The notes beneath the pieces are model-generated. The model had not been told where the DNA came from. It saw only the letters and a list, made by a program, of their open reading frames with translations, and did no database searches. A program made the translations under genes and the position numbers. Positions 17,007-24,781 of a stretch of DNA of 64,000 nucleotides are shown here, piece by piece. The stretch's first letter is position 1; each line of letters opens with the position of its first letter. The DNA comes from Bacteroidota bacterium (lineage in GTDB: Bacteria; Bacteroidota; Bacteroidia; Palsa-948). The DNA lies in the NCBI GenBank assembly GCA_016213435.1, contig JACRAL010000004.1, positions 1-64,000 of the forward strand, in the 5' to 3' direction.

Positions 17007-18074
17007 ATGAAAATTCCGCTACAGAAAATTTCAGATCCTGCAATTTCATCCTCAGGAGTAAATTTATTTGTTCTCAGATTGGATTTGACTCACCCACACA
17101 TCAGCGGAAATAAATGGTACAAACTGAAATATAATCTTGAAGAAATAAAAAAGCAAAAGATAAAAACCGTTCTCACGTTTGGCGGTGCCTATTCCAATCA
17201 CATTGCAGCAACGGCTGCGGCAGGAAAAAAATTCAAGTTTAAAACGATAGGAATAATTAGAGGGAATGAGTTAACCTCAGCACTGATCCCTCTCCGACCT
17301 CGCCCCCAGCCCCTCTCCCAAAGGAGAGGGGAGAAACAGCCGGTAAACCACACTTTGCAATTTGCAAAAGAATGCGGAATGAAATTGCATTTTGTTTCGC
17401 GTGCAGAATACAGAAAGAAACATACTCCTGAATTCCTCAGCACATTAACTCAGCAGTTTGGCAAAGTCTTTATTATTCCCGAAGGCGGCTCGAACGAGTT
17501 TGGCGTGAAAGGATGCACAGAAATTGTGAATGAAATAAATTCAAGCCCCTCTCTTATCTCCCCAAAGGGGAGAAGATTGAGCATGCAACCTGAGCTGCGC
17601 TCGCAACCTTCGGCTGTCCTTCGGGAAGGAAGGGATGGGCTCCCCTTTGATTTTATCTGCAGTGCCTGCGGAACCGGTGCAACGCTTGCAGGAATCATTC
17701 TTTCGCTCAAAAAAAATCAGCAGGCAATCGGATTTTCGGTTCTTCATGCTTCAGGTTATATAGAATCAGAGGTGAAGAAGTGGCTTGCTCGCTTTAAGAG
17801 TAATTCGTTTTCAAACTTTCACATTAATGAAGATTATGATTTCGGAAAATATGCAAAGCATACGCCTGAACTTTTAGAATTTATAAATTGTTTTGAAAAG
17901 CAAAACAACATTCCACTCGATCAGGTTTACACAGGCAAAATGATGTTCGGAATTTATGATCTCATAAAGAAAAATTATTTCCCAAAGGGAAGCACCGTCA
18001 TAGCGGTTCATACTGGCGGTTTGCAAGGGAAACTAAACCCCTCTCCGGCTCTCCCATCCAGGGAGAGAGATTAA
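17007..18074 (+). CDS. PLP-dependent D-cysteine desulfhydrase / ACC deaminase-like enzyme
   Basis: Fold type II PLP enzyme. LRLDLTHPHISGNKWYKLKYNL carries the Schiff-base Lys in SGNKWYKLKY (about 33-42), then TFGGAYSNHIAATAAAG (phosphate/substrate loop), PEGGSNEFGVKG and SACGTGATLAGI. These fit D-cysteine desulfhydrase or 1-aminocyclopropane-1-carboxylate deaminase; the reaction cannot be decided here. Three segments are repeat-encoded: about 94-109, about 180-214 and the C-terminus after VHTGGLQGK (about 344-355), where the repeat supplies the final residues and the protein ends at once. Despite this the frame is open throughout. It is followed by the glucosaminidase gene, a pairing often seen in Bacteroidota. 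Confidence 0.88.
   Translation: MKIPLQKISDPAISSSGVNLFVLRLDLTHPHISGNKWYKLKYNLEEIKKQKIKTVLTFGGAYSNHIAATAAAGKKFKFKTIGIIRGNELTSALIPLRPRPQPLSQRRGEKQPVNHTLQFAKECGMKLHFVSRAEYRKKHTPEFLSTLTQQFGKVFIIPEGGSNEFGVKGCTEIVNEINSSPSLISPKGRRLSMQPELRSQPSAVLREGRDGLPFDFICSACGTGATLAGIILSLKKNQQAIGFSVLHASGYIESEVKKWLARFKSNSFSNFHINEDYDFGKYAKHTPELLEFINCFEKQNNIPLDQVYTGKMMFGIYDLIKKNYFPKGSTVIAVHTGGLQGKLNPSPALPSRERD
17288..17333 (+). repeat. Palindromic repeat 1 in the PLP-enzyme gene
   Basis: CCTCTCCGACCTCGCCCCCAG leads into the hairpin CCCCTCTCCCAAAGGAGAGGGG (17310-17331, given here only as key parts CCCCTCTCC/GGAGAGGGG). It is in frame, encoding roughly PLRPRPQPLSQRRGE, between TIGIIRGNE and the next conserved helix. 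Confidence 0.85.
17545..17650 (+). repeat. Composite palindromic repeat 2 in the PLP-enzyme gene
   Basis: Starts AGCCCCTCTCTTATCTCCCC with AAAGGGGAG as partner. A second unit follows (GAGCTGCGCTCGCAACC, CGGCTGTCCTTCGGGAAGG) and it ends GGGATGGGCTCCCC. About 35 codons, all open, separate NEINS from FDFICSACGTG. The unit GCGCAGCTC also occurs in the phosphatase insertion at 10586-10653. Confidence 0.7.
18037..18072 (+). repeat. Palindromic repeat 3 forming the 3' end of the PLP-enzyme gene
   Basis: CCCCTCTCCGGCTCTCCC and GGGAGAGAG form an imperfect hairpin that supplies the last codons (NPSPALPSRERD) and the stop. The natural C-terminus expected after HTGGLQG is missing. Confidence 0.75.
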
Positions 18075-18158
18075 CAGCCTCTTGTTTATAATGAAATTTT
18101 TCTTTGTTGTTTTTCTTCCCTGCTTAGAGTTATTTTTATACTTCGGAAATATTTTCAA

Positions 18159-19091
18159 ATGAAGAAATCATTTTTTCTCCCTTATGCCTTTTACCTTATG
18201 CCTTATGCCTTGTTGTCTCAGCCTTCCGAATACAAAATGACCCGCCAGGAATATGTAGAAAAGTACAAGGACATCGCCATCAAAGAAATGCTGGAGAACG
18301 GAATTCCGGCCAGCATCACGCTCGCACAGGGATTGCTTGAATCCGATAACGGCAACAGCGGACTTGCCATGTATGCCAACAATCATTTCGGAATAAAATG
18401 TCACGAAGACTGGAAAGGCGAAACCTACATTCAGGACGATGATAAAAGAGACGAGTGTTTCCGGAAATACAGAGCCGCAGAAGAATCTTTTGACGACCAT
18501 TCCAATTTTCTGAAATCAAAAGGGCGTTATGCTTTTTTATTTGAACTCCGGAAAACCGATTACAAAGGATGGGCGGAAGGATTGCAGGAAGCCGGATATG
18601 CAACGAACCGTAGCTATTCGGAACGGCTTATTAAATTAATTGATGACAACAAACTGTACCAGTACGACCGCATGCAGGTGATGGCAGTAGACAAACACGA
18701 AACAAAAAAATCAGCACCGCAGATCATTAAGCCAACGCTTTTAACTTATGCCGCGAAAAAAATATTTCTGAATAATGAAATTAAATATATGGTGGTGCAG
18801 GATGGAGATACCTATTATAAAATTGCCCAGCAGCTCGACATGCGCCTGTGGCAGTTGCACAATTACAACGAAACCGGAAGGCAAACCTGCCTGCAGGTGG
18901 GTGATATTGTTTATCTGCAACCCAAGCGCAGGCATTCGCAGAAAGAAGAATTTCACACCGTGCGTTGGGGCGAGACCATGTATTACATCTCGCAGTTATA
19001 CGGAATTAAAATGCGCCACCTCTACAGACTGAACCACATGGCAGACGGACAAGAGCCGAATGCAGGACAGAAGATTGTGTTGAGGAAGTAA
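18159..19091 (+). CDS. Glucosaminidase with two LysM domains
   Basis: Secreted peptidoglycan hydrolase. After a signal peptide ending near LLSQPSE, a FlgJ-type N-acetylglucosaminidase domain (about 30-165) shows ITLAQGLLESDNGNSGLA with the likely catalytic Glu, NNHFGIKCH and YATNRSYSERLI. Two LysM repeats follow (about 205-255, VVQDGDTYYKIAQQL; and about 263-310, HTVRWGETMYYISQLYGI), which bind peptidoglycan. It likely acts in wall turnover or cell separation. It is 84 bp downstream of the PLP-enzyme gene on the same strand. Confidence 0.93.
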   Translation: MKKSFFLPYAFYLMPYALLSQPSEYKMTRQEYVEKYKDIAIKEMLENGIPASITLAQGLLESDNGNSGLAMYANNHFGIKCHEDWKGETYIQDDDKRDECFRKYRAAEESFDDHSNFLKSKGRYAFLFELRKTDYKGWAEGLQEAGYATNRSYSERLIKLIDDNKLYQYDRMQVMAVDKHETKKSAPQIIKPTLLTYAAKKIFLNNEIKYMVVQDGDTYYKIAQQLDMRLWQLHNYNETGRQTCLQVGDIVYLQPKRRHSQKEEFHTVRWGETMYYISQLYGIKMRHLYRLNHMADGQEPNAGQKIVLRK

Positions 19092-19108
19092 AAAAAATCC
19101 TAACGCCA

Positions 19109-19588
19109 CTATTTTTTCAGAAATACCAATTGTCCCAAATGATTGGATAAATGACTTGTGCGGCTTAGTATTGTATTCAGTTTATTCCGGTGCGGTTCTT
19201 TTGCAAAATCTTCGGCAGAAACCGAAGTGTGTTTTTGAAACCATGCATCCGATTGCATCTTGCTGAAATGATCCGCCAAGGTTGAATTTATGTTTTTCCA
19301 AAACTGCCTCAACTCTTTTACCGATGGCATTGCTGCTTTGGCATTATCCGGATTTTTTAGAAAAGGTTCATTTAGCTGAGGATATAACTGTTCGCCTAAG
19401 CCAAGCAATGGCAACATACGGTCGTGAACGGCTACGAGATGCCCTACTAAATAAATTCCCCTGTTCCTGCCGGGAGCCACTTCAGTCATTAATTGTTCAT
19501 CGCTGAGTTTCTCTAAAAGATCATCTCCATTTTTTATTTGTGAATTCCAGGCGTCCAGCGCCATCTTTACCATTATCTGATTTGTCAT
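19109..19588 (-). CDS. DinB-like family protein
   Basis: A 159-residue alpha-helical protein of the DinB/YfiT superfamily of metal-binding four-helix bundles. Seen are the first helix (MALDAWNSQIKNGDDLLEKL), a His in YLVGHLVAVHDRML, and the conserved C-terminal HLSNHLGQLVFLKK, which contribute the three histidine ligands of the family. Members often act as thiol transferases or stress proteins; the role here is unknown. It converges with the glucosaminidase gene and ends 17 bp from it. Confidence 0.85.
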   Translation of the reverse strand: MTNQIMVKMALDAWNSQIKNGDDLLEKLSDEQLMTEVAPGRNRGIYLVGHLVAVHDRMLPLLGLGEQLYPQLNEPFLKNPDNAKAAMPSVKELRQFWKNINSTLADHFSKMQSDAWFQKHTSVSAEDFAKEPHRNKLNTILSRTSHLSNHLGQLVFLKK

Positions 19589-19679
19589 TTGGGGGTTTGT
19601 TTAGAAGTTAAAATATTTTTTACGAAGCTACTAAATTCAAGAACTCTTTTAGTTTTGATTGTGTTGAAGAATTAAAATT

Positions 19680-19815
19680 CCCCTTTTGAAGGGGGACGTA
19701 CACGAAGTGGCGGGGGGATGTTTTTGGGCGTACTCTTCACTTCGTTTCGGTCGGGCTGTTACGGGGTACGCTTCGCTCCCGTGCTGCGCACCAAGCCCTT
19801 CACATCCCTCACGCA
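19680..19815. repeat. Composite intergenic repeat
   Basis: Starts with the hairpin CCCCTTTTGAAGGGG (19680-19694), then a G-rich block GGCGGGGGGATG, GGTCGGGCTGT, a hairpin ACGGG...CCCGT (19761-19782) and a tail CATCCCTCACGC. This looks like two repeats joined together: the hairpin-plus-G-tail type and a distinct GC-rich unit. Its GC content stands out sharply from the AT-rich intergenic background. Confidence 0.6.
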
Positions 19816-19852
19816 AATACAAATTCGCACCTGCTGGGTTGTTAATAGCATT

Positions 19853-20134
19853 TTACAACAAGTAGTCATTTTGCATTTTGTCGTCTATTTTTTGTTTTCT
19901 ATTATATACTTTTAAGAATGCCATAACCGTTACAAAGGGTATTAACCAAATCATTTTACATCCGAATCTGTCTGCAACCATAGAGAATGTTCCACAGTCC
20001 CAAGCGGCAAATATAATTGTAACTAAGAATAAAATAGTAATAAGTTTTATCTGTCCTTTAAATCTGTTTTTGAAAAAAATCATCATCAATGAAAGCAAAC
20101 TCAAAACGATTACGACAGAGAAAATGGGATTCAA
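19853..20134 (-). CDS. Hypothetical small membrane protein
   Basis: A 93-residue product with three predicted hydrophobic helices (about 4-20, 30-47 and 63-77) separated by short basic loops, and two Cys (WDCGTF, FGCKM). No family recognised. An 89-residue frame overlaps it on the other strand, but the minus-strand product has the better membrane topology and amino-acid make-up. It could still be non-coding; 90 bp separate it from the divergent penicillin-binding protein gene. Confidence 0.5.
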   Translation of the reverse strand: MNPIFSVVIVLSLLSLMMIFFKNRFKGQIKLITILFLVTIIFAAWDCGTFSMVADRFGCKMIWLIPFVTVMAFLKVYNRKQKIDDKMQNDYLL

Positions 20135-20223
20135 AATGCCTTATTGATTTAATGCGTAAAACCTGACGGGCTCCTCATCCTATCGGATAGATTTTCTACC
20201 TTTATCACTTCTTTATTAAAACC

Positions 20224-22566
20224 ATGAACGCACATAACCAAGAAGATAAAAAAGAAAATGGATTTTTATCGCGAGAAAGTCGGGAACAGAAACTTCCAGC
20301 AAAGAAAGTAAAGAAATATTTACTCATTTTTTGGACGTTGGTGTTTGCTCCGTTCCTGCTGATTTTTCTTGTCGTGTACATGGTTTCGATGGGATGGTTC
20401 GGAGAACTTCCCAATGTGGCCGAATTGCAAAATCCTAAACTTAACCTTGCTACAGAAATTATTTCCTCTGATGGAAAAATTCTTGGAAAATATTATACGG
20501 AGAACCGTGTGAACGTAAAATACAAGGAACTTAGCCCTTTTCTTGTAAACGGATTGATTGCTACAGAAGATGCACGCTTTTACGATCACTCAGGGGTTGA
20601 TCTCAGAGGATTGTTCCGTGTTCTTTTCAGGACGGTGATTGGCGGAGACCAAAGTGGTGGCGGTGGAAGTACACTTTCCCAGCAATTGGCAAAAATGCTT
20701 TTCCCTCGTGAAAAAAATCAATCCAAGATCCGTTTAGCGATGCGCAAAATAAAAGAGTGGATCATTGCCGCGCGGCTGGAGCAACAATATACCAAAGACG
20801 AGATTCTTACCATGTATTTAAACAAGTTTGATTTTGTCAATCTTGCCGTGGGAATAAAATCTGCTTCCAAAATTTATTTCAACACCACTCCCGATTCTCT
20901 CAAGACAGAACAAGCCGCCATGCTGGTGGGTATGTGCAAAAATCCTTCGCTGTTTAATCCGCATCTTCAGAGAAGAATTGATACAACGCTGCATCGCAGA
21001 AATGTGGTGATGAACCAGATGATGAAGTATGGATTTTTATCGCAAAAAAATTATGATTCGCTGAAGACACTTCCGCTCGGAATAAATTTTCAGCAGGAAG
21101 ACCACAATCTCGGGCTGGCTCCCTACCTGCGCGAATACCTGCGCGATGATTTTATGAAAAAGTGGTGCGATGAAAATCCTAAACCCGATGGAACAAAATA
21201 TAATATATACCGTGATGGATTAAAAATTTATACCACCATTGATTCCCGCTTGCAGCGCTATGCCGAGCAGGCAATGGAGCGGCACATGAAAGAAATTCAG
21301 AAAGATTTTTCAAAAGAATGCAAGCAGAAGAAAAATGCTCCGTTCGACTGGAATGTAACCAAGGAAGAAATTAATTCCATCATGACCTCTTCCATACACC
21401 GCTCTGACAGATACCGTATGTTGAAAATGCAGGGAATGAGCGAAGCGGATATCAAAAAGAATTTCAGCACGCCTGTACCGATGACCGTATTTTCCTGGAA
21501 CGGAGAATTTGATACCATTATGTCCCCGATGGATTCTATCCGTTATTACAAGCAATACCTGCAGACAGGATTTATGAGCATGGATCCGCACACCGGTTTT
21601 ATAAAATCCTGGGTAGGAGGCATCAATTACAAGCATTTCAAGTATGATCATGTAAATAGAAGAGCAACGCGGCAGGTAGGTTCAACCTTTAAGCCGTTTG
21701 TGTATGCACTTGCAATTATGGAAGGATGGTCGCCCTGCCAGAAAATTCCGAATGTTCCCGTTACTTTTGAACTTCCCAATCAACCCCCTTGGACTCCGCA
21801 GAATTCTTCGGAAGAAGAGTACAACGGAAAAATGGTAACGATGAAATTTGCACTCGCGCTTTCCATCAACTGGGTGACAGCATATATCATGAAGCAGTTT
21901 GGACCTGAACCTGTTGTACAACTGGCAAGACGTTTGGGAATTACCGCACCGCTTGAGCCCGTACCATCGCTTTGTCTCGGCTCTGCAGATATTTCCGTAT
22001 TTGAAATGACAGGGGCTATGAGTACCTTCGCTAATAAAGGGACACGCATTGAACCTATATTCGTTACACGCATCGAAGATAAAAATGGACGTGTACTTGC
22101 GGAGTTCTCTCCAAAGTCAGAAGAAGTGATGGACGAAGAAAAAGCATATGTGTCACTCTCGCTGATGCAAGGAGTGGTGCAGAACGGAACAGGACAGCGT
22201 CTTCATTCTAGGTATAAATTAATGCAGCCCATGGCGGGAAAAACCGGTACGACACAAAATCACTCTGACGGCTGGTACATGGGCATCACACCCGATCTGG
22301 TATCCGGAATTTGGGTAGGAGGAGAAGACCGCAGCATTCACTTTTCAGGATTGAAAGAAGGACAGGGTGCGGTAATGGCACTTCCGATATTCGCTTACTA
22401 TATGCAGAAAGTGTATGCAGATAAAAAATTAAATTTTTATCAGGGAGATTTTGAAAAACCAACAAAGAAAATTTCTGTGGAGATGGACTGCGATAAATAC
22501 AACAAAGAAATGGAATCAGGGAAAGGCGGAGAAAGTGACAAAGGATATGATGACGAAAAGTTCTAA
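20224..22566 (+). CDS. Class A penicillin-binding protein 1A (transglycosylase/transpeptidase)
   Basis: Bifunctional peptidoglycan synthase. A cytoplasmic basic tail and one transmembrane helix (about 35-60) are followed by the GT51 domain with ATEDARFYDHSGVDLRG (catalytic Glu) and GGGGSTLSQQLAKML. The transpeptidase domain has the active-site serine in GSTFKPFVYAL (SxxK), the SxN motif in LSINWV and KTGTTQN. The 780-residue length is normal. It polymerises lipid II and cross-links strands in the periplasm. Monocistronic by spacing. Confidence 0.96.
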   Translation: MNAHNQEDKKENGFLSRESREQKLPAKKVKKYLLIFWTLVFAPFLLIFLVVYMVSMGWFGELPNVAELQNPKLNLATEIISSDGKILGKYYTENRVNVKYKELSPFLVNGLIATEDARFYDHSGVDLRGLFRVLFRTVIGGDQSGGGGSTLSQQLAKMLFPREKNQSKIRLAMRKIKEWIIAARLEQQYTKDEILTMYLNKFDFVNLAVGIKSASKIYFNTTPDSLKTEQAAMLVGMCKNPSLFNPHLQRRIDTTLHRRNVVMNQMMKYGFLSQKNYDSLKTLPLGINFQQEDHNLGLAPYLREYLRDDFMKKWCDENPKPDGTKYNIYRDGLKIYTTIDSRLQRYAEQAMERHMKEIQKDFSKECKQKKNAPFDWNVTKEEINSIMTSSIHRSDRYRMLKMQGMSEADIKKNFSTPVPMTVFSWNGEFDTIMSPMDSIRYYKQYLQTGFMSMDPHTGFIKSWVGGINYKHFKYDHVNRRATRQVGSTFKPFVYALAIMEGWSPCQKIPNVPVTFELPNQPPWTPQNSSEEEYNGKMVTMKFALALSINWVTAYIMKQFGPEPVVQLARRLGITAPLEPVPSLCLGSADISVFEMTGAMSTFANKGTRIEPIFVTRIEDKNGRVLAEFSPKSEEVMDEEKAYVSLSLMQGVVQNGTGQRLHSRYKLMQPMAGKTGTTQNHSDGWYMGITPDLVSGIWVGGEDRSIHFSGLKEGQGAVMALPIFAYYMQKVYADKKLNFYQGDFEKPTKKISVEMDCDKYNKEMESGKGGESDKGYDDEKF

Positions 22567-22587
22567 AGAAGAATTATTTAATTTGAG

Positions 22588-22663
22588 AATTTGAAGATTT
22601 GAAAAGGGGAAATAAAATATGTAATTTCATTTGAAAATTTTCAAATTACCACATCTTCAAATT
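22588..22663. repeat. AT-rich inverted repeat between pbp and scoA
   Basis: AATTTGAAGAT (22588-22598) pairs with ATCTTCAAATT (22653-22663). Between them is a perfect 18-bp palindrome ATTTGAAAATTTTCAAAT (22629-22646). A related structure lies at 57002-57055. It could act as a terminator, as a recognition site, or be a small mobile repeat. Confidence 0.6.
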
Positions 22664-22672
22664 TGATTTTAT

Positions 22673-23380
22673 ATGAATAAAACAGTTAAAAACGCTGAAG
22701 AAGCTGTTCGGGATGTAAAAGATGGAATGACCATCGCACTCGGAGGGTTTGGCTTATGCGGAATTCCTGAGAACTGTATTAACGCGCTTGTAAAAAAAAA
22801 TGTGCGAGAACTTACTTGCATTTCAAATAATGCGGGTGTTGACGATTTCGGATTGGGATTGCTTTTGCAGGGAAAGCAGATCAAAAAAATGATTTCTTCT
22901 TATGTGGGAGAAAATGCAGAGTTCGAGCGGCAAATGCTTAGCGGAGAATTAGAAGTGGATCTGATTCCGCAGGGAACGCTCGCCACTCGTTTAATGGCTA
23001 CAGGATATGGAATGCCTGTCATTTATACTCCTGCAGGCGTAGGAACGGAAGTGGCTGAAGGAAAAGAAGTGAGAAGATTTAAATTTAACGGAGTGGAGAA
23101 AGACTATTTGATGGAATACGCCTTTGAACCTGATTTCGCTATTGTGAAAGCATGGAAGGGAGATACGCAGGGCAATCTTGTTTTTCGATTAACAACAAGG
23201 AATTTTAGTCCGCTGGTTGCCATGTCCGGAAAAATTACAGTGGCGGAAGTGGAGCATCTGGTTCAACCGGGAGAATTGGACCCGGATCATATCCATGTTC
23301 CCGGGATTTATGTTCATCGCATCTTTCAGGGAGAAAAATATATTAAGAGAATTGAGCAGCGTACGGTGAGAGAAAAATAG
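22673..23380 (+). CDS. scoA: 3-oxoacid CoA-transferase subunit A
   Basis: Alpha subunit of a class I CoA transferase, probably succinyl-CoA:3-ketoacid (acetoacetate) CoA-transferase, moving CoA between acyl groups. The signature [13 protein letters not shown] (about 23-35) is clear, with [24 protein letters not shown] and [16 protein letters not shown] further on. The 235-residue length is typical. Subunit B follows, but the two genes are separated by 149 bp that hold a repeat element, which is unusual because these subunits are normally tightly coupled. Confidence 0.95.
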   Translation: MNKTVKNAEEAVRDVKDGMTIALGGFGLCGIPENCINALVKKNVRELTCISNNAGVDDFGLGLLLQGKQIKKMISSYVGENAEFERQMLSGELEVDLIPQGTLATRLMATGYGMPVIYTPAGVGTEVAEGKEVRRFKFNGVEKDYLMEYAFEPDFAIVKAWKGDTQGNLVFRLTTRNFSPLVAMSGKITVAEVEHLVQPGELDPDHIHVPGIYVHRIFQGEKYIKRIEQRTVREK

Positions 23381-23441
23381 TGATGGAAGTTGCGTTTAAA
23401 AAGAAGTGAGCACTCAGAATAGAGATAAAACAATAATCATC

Positions 23442-23516
23442 CGTCATTGCAAGGGAGAAACGACCGAAGCAATCTGCCTTTAAAAATGAGATTGCTTCGC
23501 TACGCTCGCAATGACG
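23442..23516. repeat. Inverted-repeat element, copy 1 (CGTCATTGC family)
   Basis: 75 bp bounded by CGTCATTGC and GCAATGACG, with inner arms GAAGCAATC and GATTGCTTC around a short AT-rich loop. It sits between the two CoA-transferase subunit genes and would form a long hairpin in their shared RNA. Confidence 0.85.
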
Positions 23517-23529
23517 AAACATAAAAATT

Positions 23530-24189
23530 ATGTTAGATAAAGAAGGAATTGCAAAACGCATTGCGAAAGAAATTAAGGATGGCTACTACGTAAATCTTGG
23601 AATCGGGATTCCCACTCTGTGCGCCAATTATGTTCCGAAAGGAATGGATATTGTGCTTCAATCGGAAAACGGAATTCTGGGAATGGGTCCTTTTCCCTAT
23701 GAAGGAGAGGAAGATTCTGATCTTATCAATGCGGGAAAGCAAACTGTAACACTTTTAAATGGTGCATCTATTTTTGATTCCGCCATGAGTTTTGGGATGA
23801 TCCGCGCACAAAAAGTAGATCTTACAATTCTCGGAGCGATGGAAGTAAGCGAGAACGGTGATATTGCCAACTGGAAAATTCCCGGCAAGATGGTAAAAGG
23901 AATGGGAGGTGCGATGGATCTGGTTGCTTCTGCAAAAAATATTATTGTGGCGATGCAGCAAGTGAATAAGGCGGGAGAATCCAAACTGCTTCCTAAGTGC
24001 ACACTTCCGATTACCGGAGTGCGCTGCATCAAAAAAATAGTAACCGAACTTGGAGTGTACGATGTTCTTCCGGAGGGAGGATTCAAATTATTGGAACGAG
24101 CTCCCGGAATTTCTGTTGAGCATATCCGAAAATCTACTGCCGGAAAATTAATTGTGGAAGGAGATGTGCCGGAGATGATTCTTGATTAA
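23530..24189 (+). CDS. scoB: 3-oxoacid CoA-transferase subunit B
   Basis: Beta subunit carrying the catalytic glutamate, seen in LQSENGILGMGPFP (Glu about 51), which forms the covalent enzyme-CoA thioester. Also present are GIGIPTLCANYVP, GKQTVTLLNGASIFDSAMSFGMIR and LTILGAMEVSENGDIANWKIPGK. The 219-residue length is typical. It pairs with the preceding subunit A. Confidence 0.95.
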   Translation: MLDKEGIAKRIAKEIKDGYYVNLGIGIPTLCANYVPKGMDIVLQSENGILGMGPFPYEGEEDSDLINAGKQTVTLLNGASIFDSAMSFGMIRAQKVDLTILGAMEVSENGDIANWKIPGKMVKGMGGAMDLVASAKNIIVAMQQVNKAGESKLLPKCTLPITGVRCIKKIVTELGVYDVLPEGGFKLLERAPGISVEHIRKSTAGKLIVEGDVPEMILD

Positions 24190-24227
24190 ACTGTCATTAG
24201 AATGATGAGCAGTAGTAAATAATAATT

Positions 24228-24313
24228 CGTCATTGCGAGGGAGTTAATGACCGAAGCAATCCTATAATTCGGAGTCATAATTGAGAGATTGCTTCGCTTT
24301 GCTCGCAATGACG
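24228..24313. repeat. Inverted-repeat element, copy 2 (CGTCATTGC family)
   Basis: 86 bp from CGTCATTGCGAGGGAG to CTCGCAATGACG, with inner arms GAAGCAATC and GATTGCTTC. The left arm has an extra bulge (TTAATGAC) relative to the right arm. It lies between scoB and the GIY-YIG gene. Confidence 0.88.
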
Positions 24314-24334
24314 AAGAGATAATATAACCGGAAT

Positions 24335-24370
24335 CGTCATTGCGAGGGAGTCAGCGACCAAAGCAATCTT
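24335..24370 (+). repeat. Half element (left arm only) in front of the GIY-YIG gene
   Basis: CGTCATTGCGAGGGAGTCAG then CGACCAAAGCAATCTT, equal to the left arm of copies 2 and 4. No right arm follows; instead the ATG of the GIY-YIG gene begins 5 bp later (24375). Confidence 0.85.
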
Positions 24371-24374
24371 ATAA

Positions 24375-24674
24375 ATGAAACGGGTAGGATTCGCATATAT
24401 AATGACAAATAAAAATAATACTACGCTTTATACGGGAGTAACATCGGATTTAAGAATTCGCACATATAAGCATAAGAATAATTTTTTCCCGGATTCATTC
24501 TCTGCAAGATATAATTTGCATAAACTTGTATACTACGAAGGATTTCATCATATTGAAGAGGCAATAGCAAGGGAAAAACAAATAAAAGCAGGGTCACGAA
24601 AGAAAAAGGAAGCATTGATAAATTCGATTAATCCTGAATGGAAGGATTTATATGATGAAGTTTTAGAATGGTGA
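24375..24674 (+). CDS. Small GIY-YIG endonuclease flanked by CGTCATTGC repeats
   Basis: A 99-residue single-domain nuclease. Motifs: FAYIMTNKNN and TLYTGVTSDL (the GIY and YIG strands as AYI and YTG), Arg in LRIRTYKHK, the metal-binding Glu in EEAIAREKQIKAG, and the conserved NPEWKDLYDEV end. All catalytic positions look intact. Proteins of this group are usually annotated as excinuclease-C-like but lack any other domain. The start codon is 5 bp after a half repeat, and a complete repeat follows 16 bp after the stop, so gene plus repeats (24335-24774) resembles one unit with inverted ends. A role in moving the repeats is inference. Confidence 0.92.
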   Translation: MKRVGFAYIMTNKNNTTLYTGVTSDLRIRTYKHKNNFFPDSFSARYNLHKLVYYEGFHHIEEAIAREKQIKAGSRKKKEALINSINPEWKDLYDEVLEW

Positions 24675-24689
24675 AGTTATTGTCGGAGA

Positions 24690-24774
24690 CGTGATTGCGA
24701 GGGAGTCTTCGACAGAAGTAATCTTTTTATGAGATTGCTTCGTCCCGATCCGAGCATCGGTTCTCGCAATGACG
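24690..24774. repeat. Inverted-repeat element, copy 4 (CGTCATTGC family)
   Basis: 85 bp from CGTGATTGCGAGGGAG to CTCGCAATGACG (one mismatch at the left tip), with inner arms GAAGTAATC and GATTGCTTC. The right arm has a small inner palindrome CCGATCCGAGCATCGG (24745-24760). It ends 7 bp before the start of the GT2 gene. Confidence 0.87.
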
Positions 24775-24781
24775 AATAACT

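Noticed and set aside
19878-20147. Plus-strand frame overlapping the small membrane protein gene
   Set aside because: Product lacks a coherent topology; the minus-strand frame has three clean hydrophobic helices.
23442-24774. Possible CRISPR array
   Set aside because: The repeats are internally inverted, unevenly spaced, and separated by whole genes; there are no uniform spacers and no cas genes.
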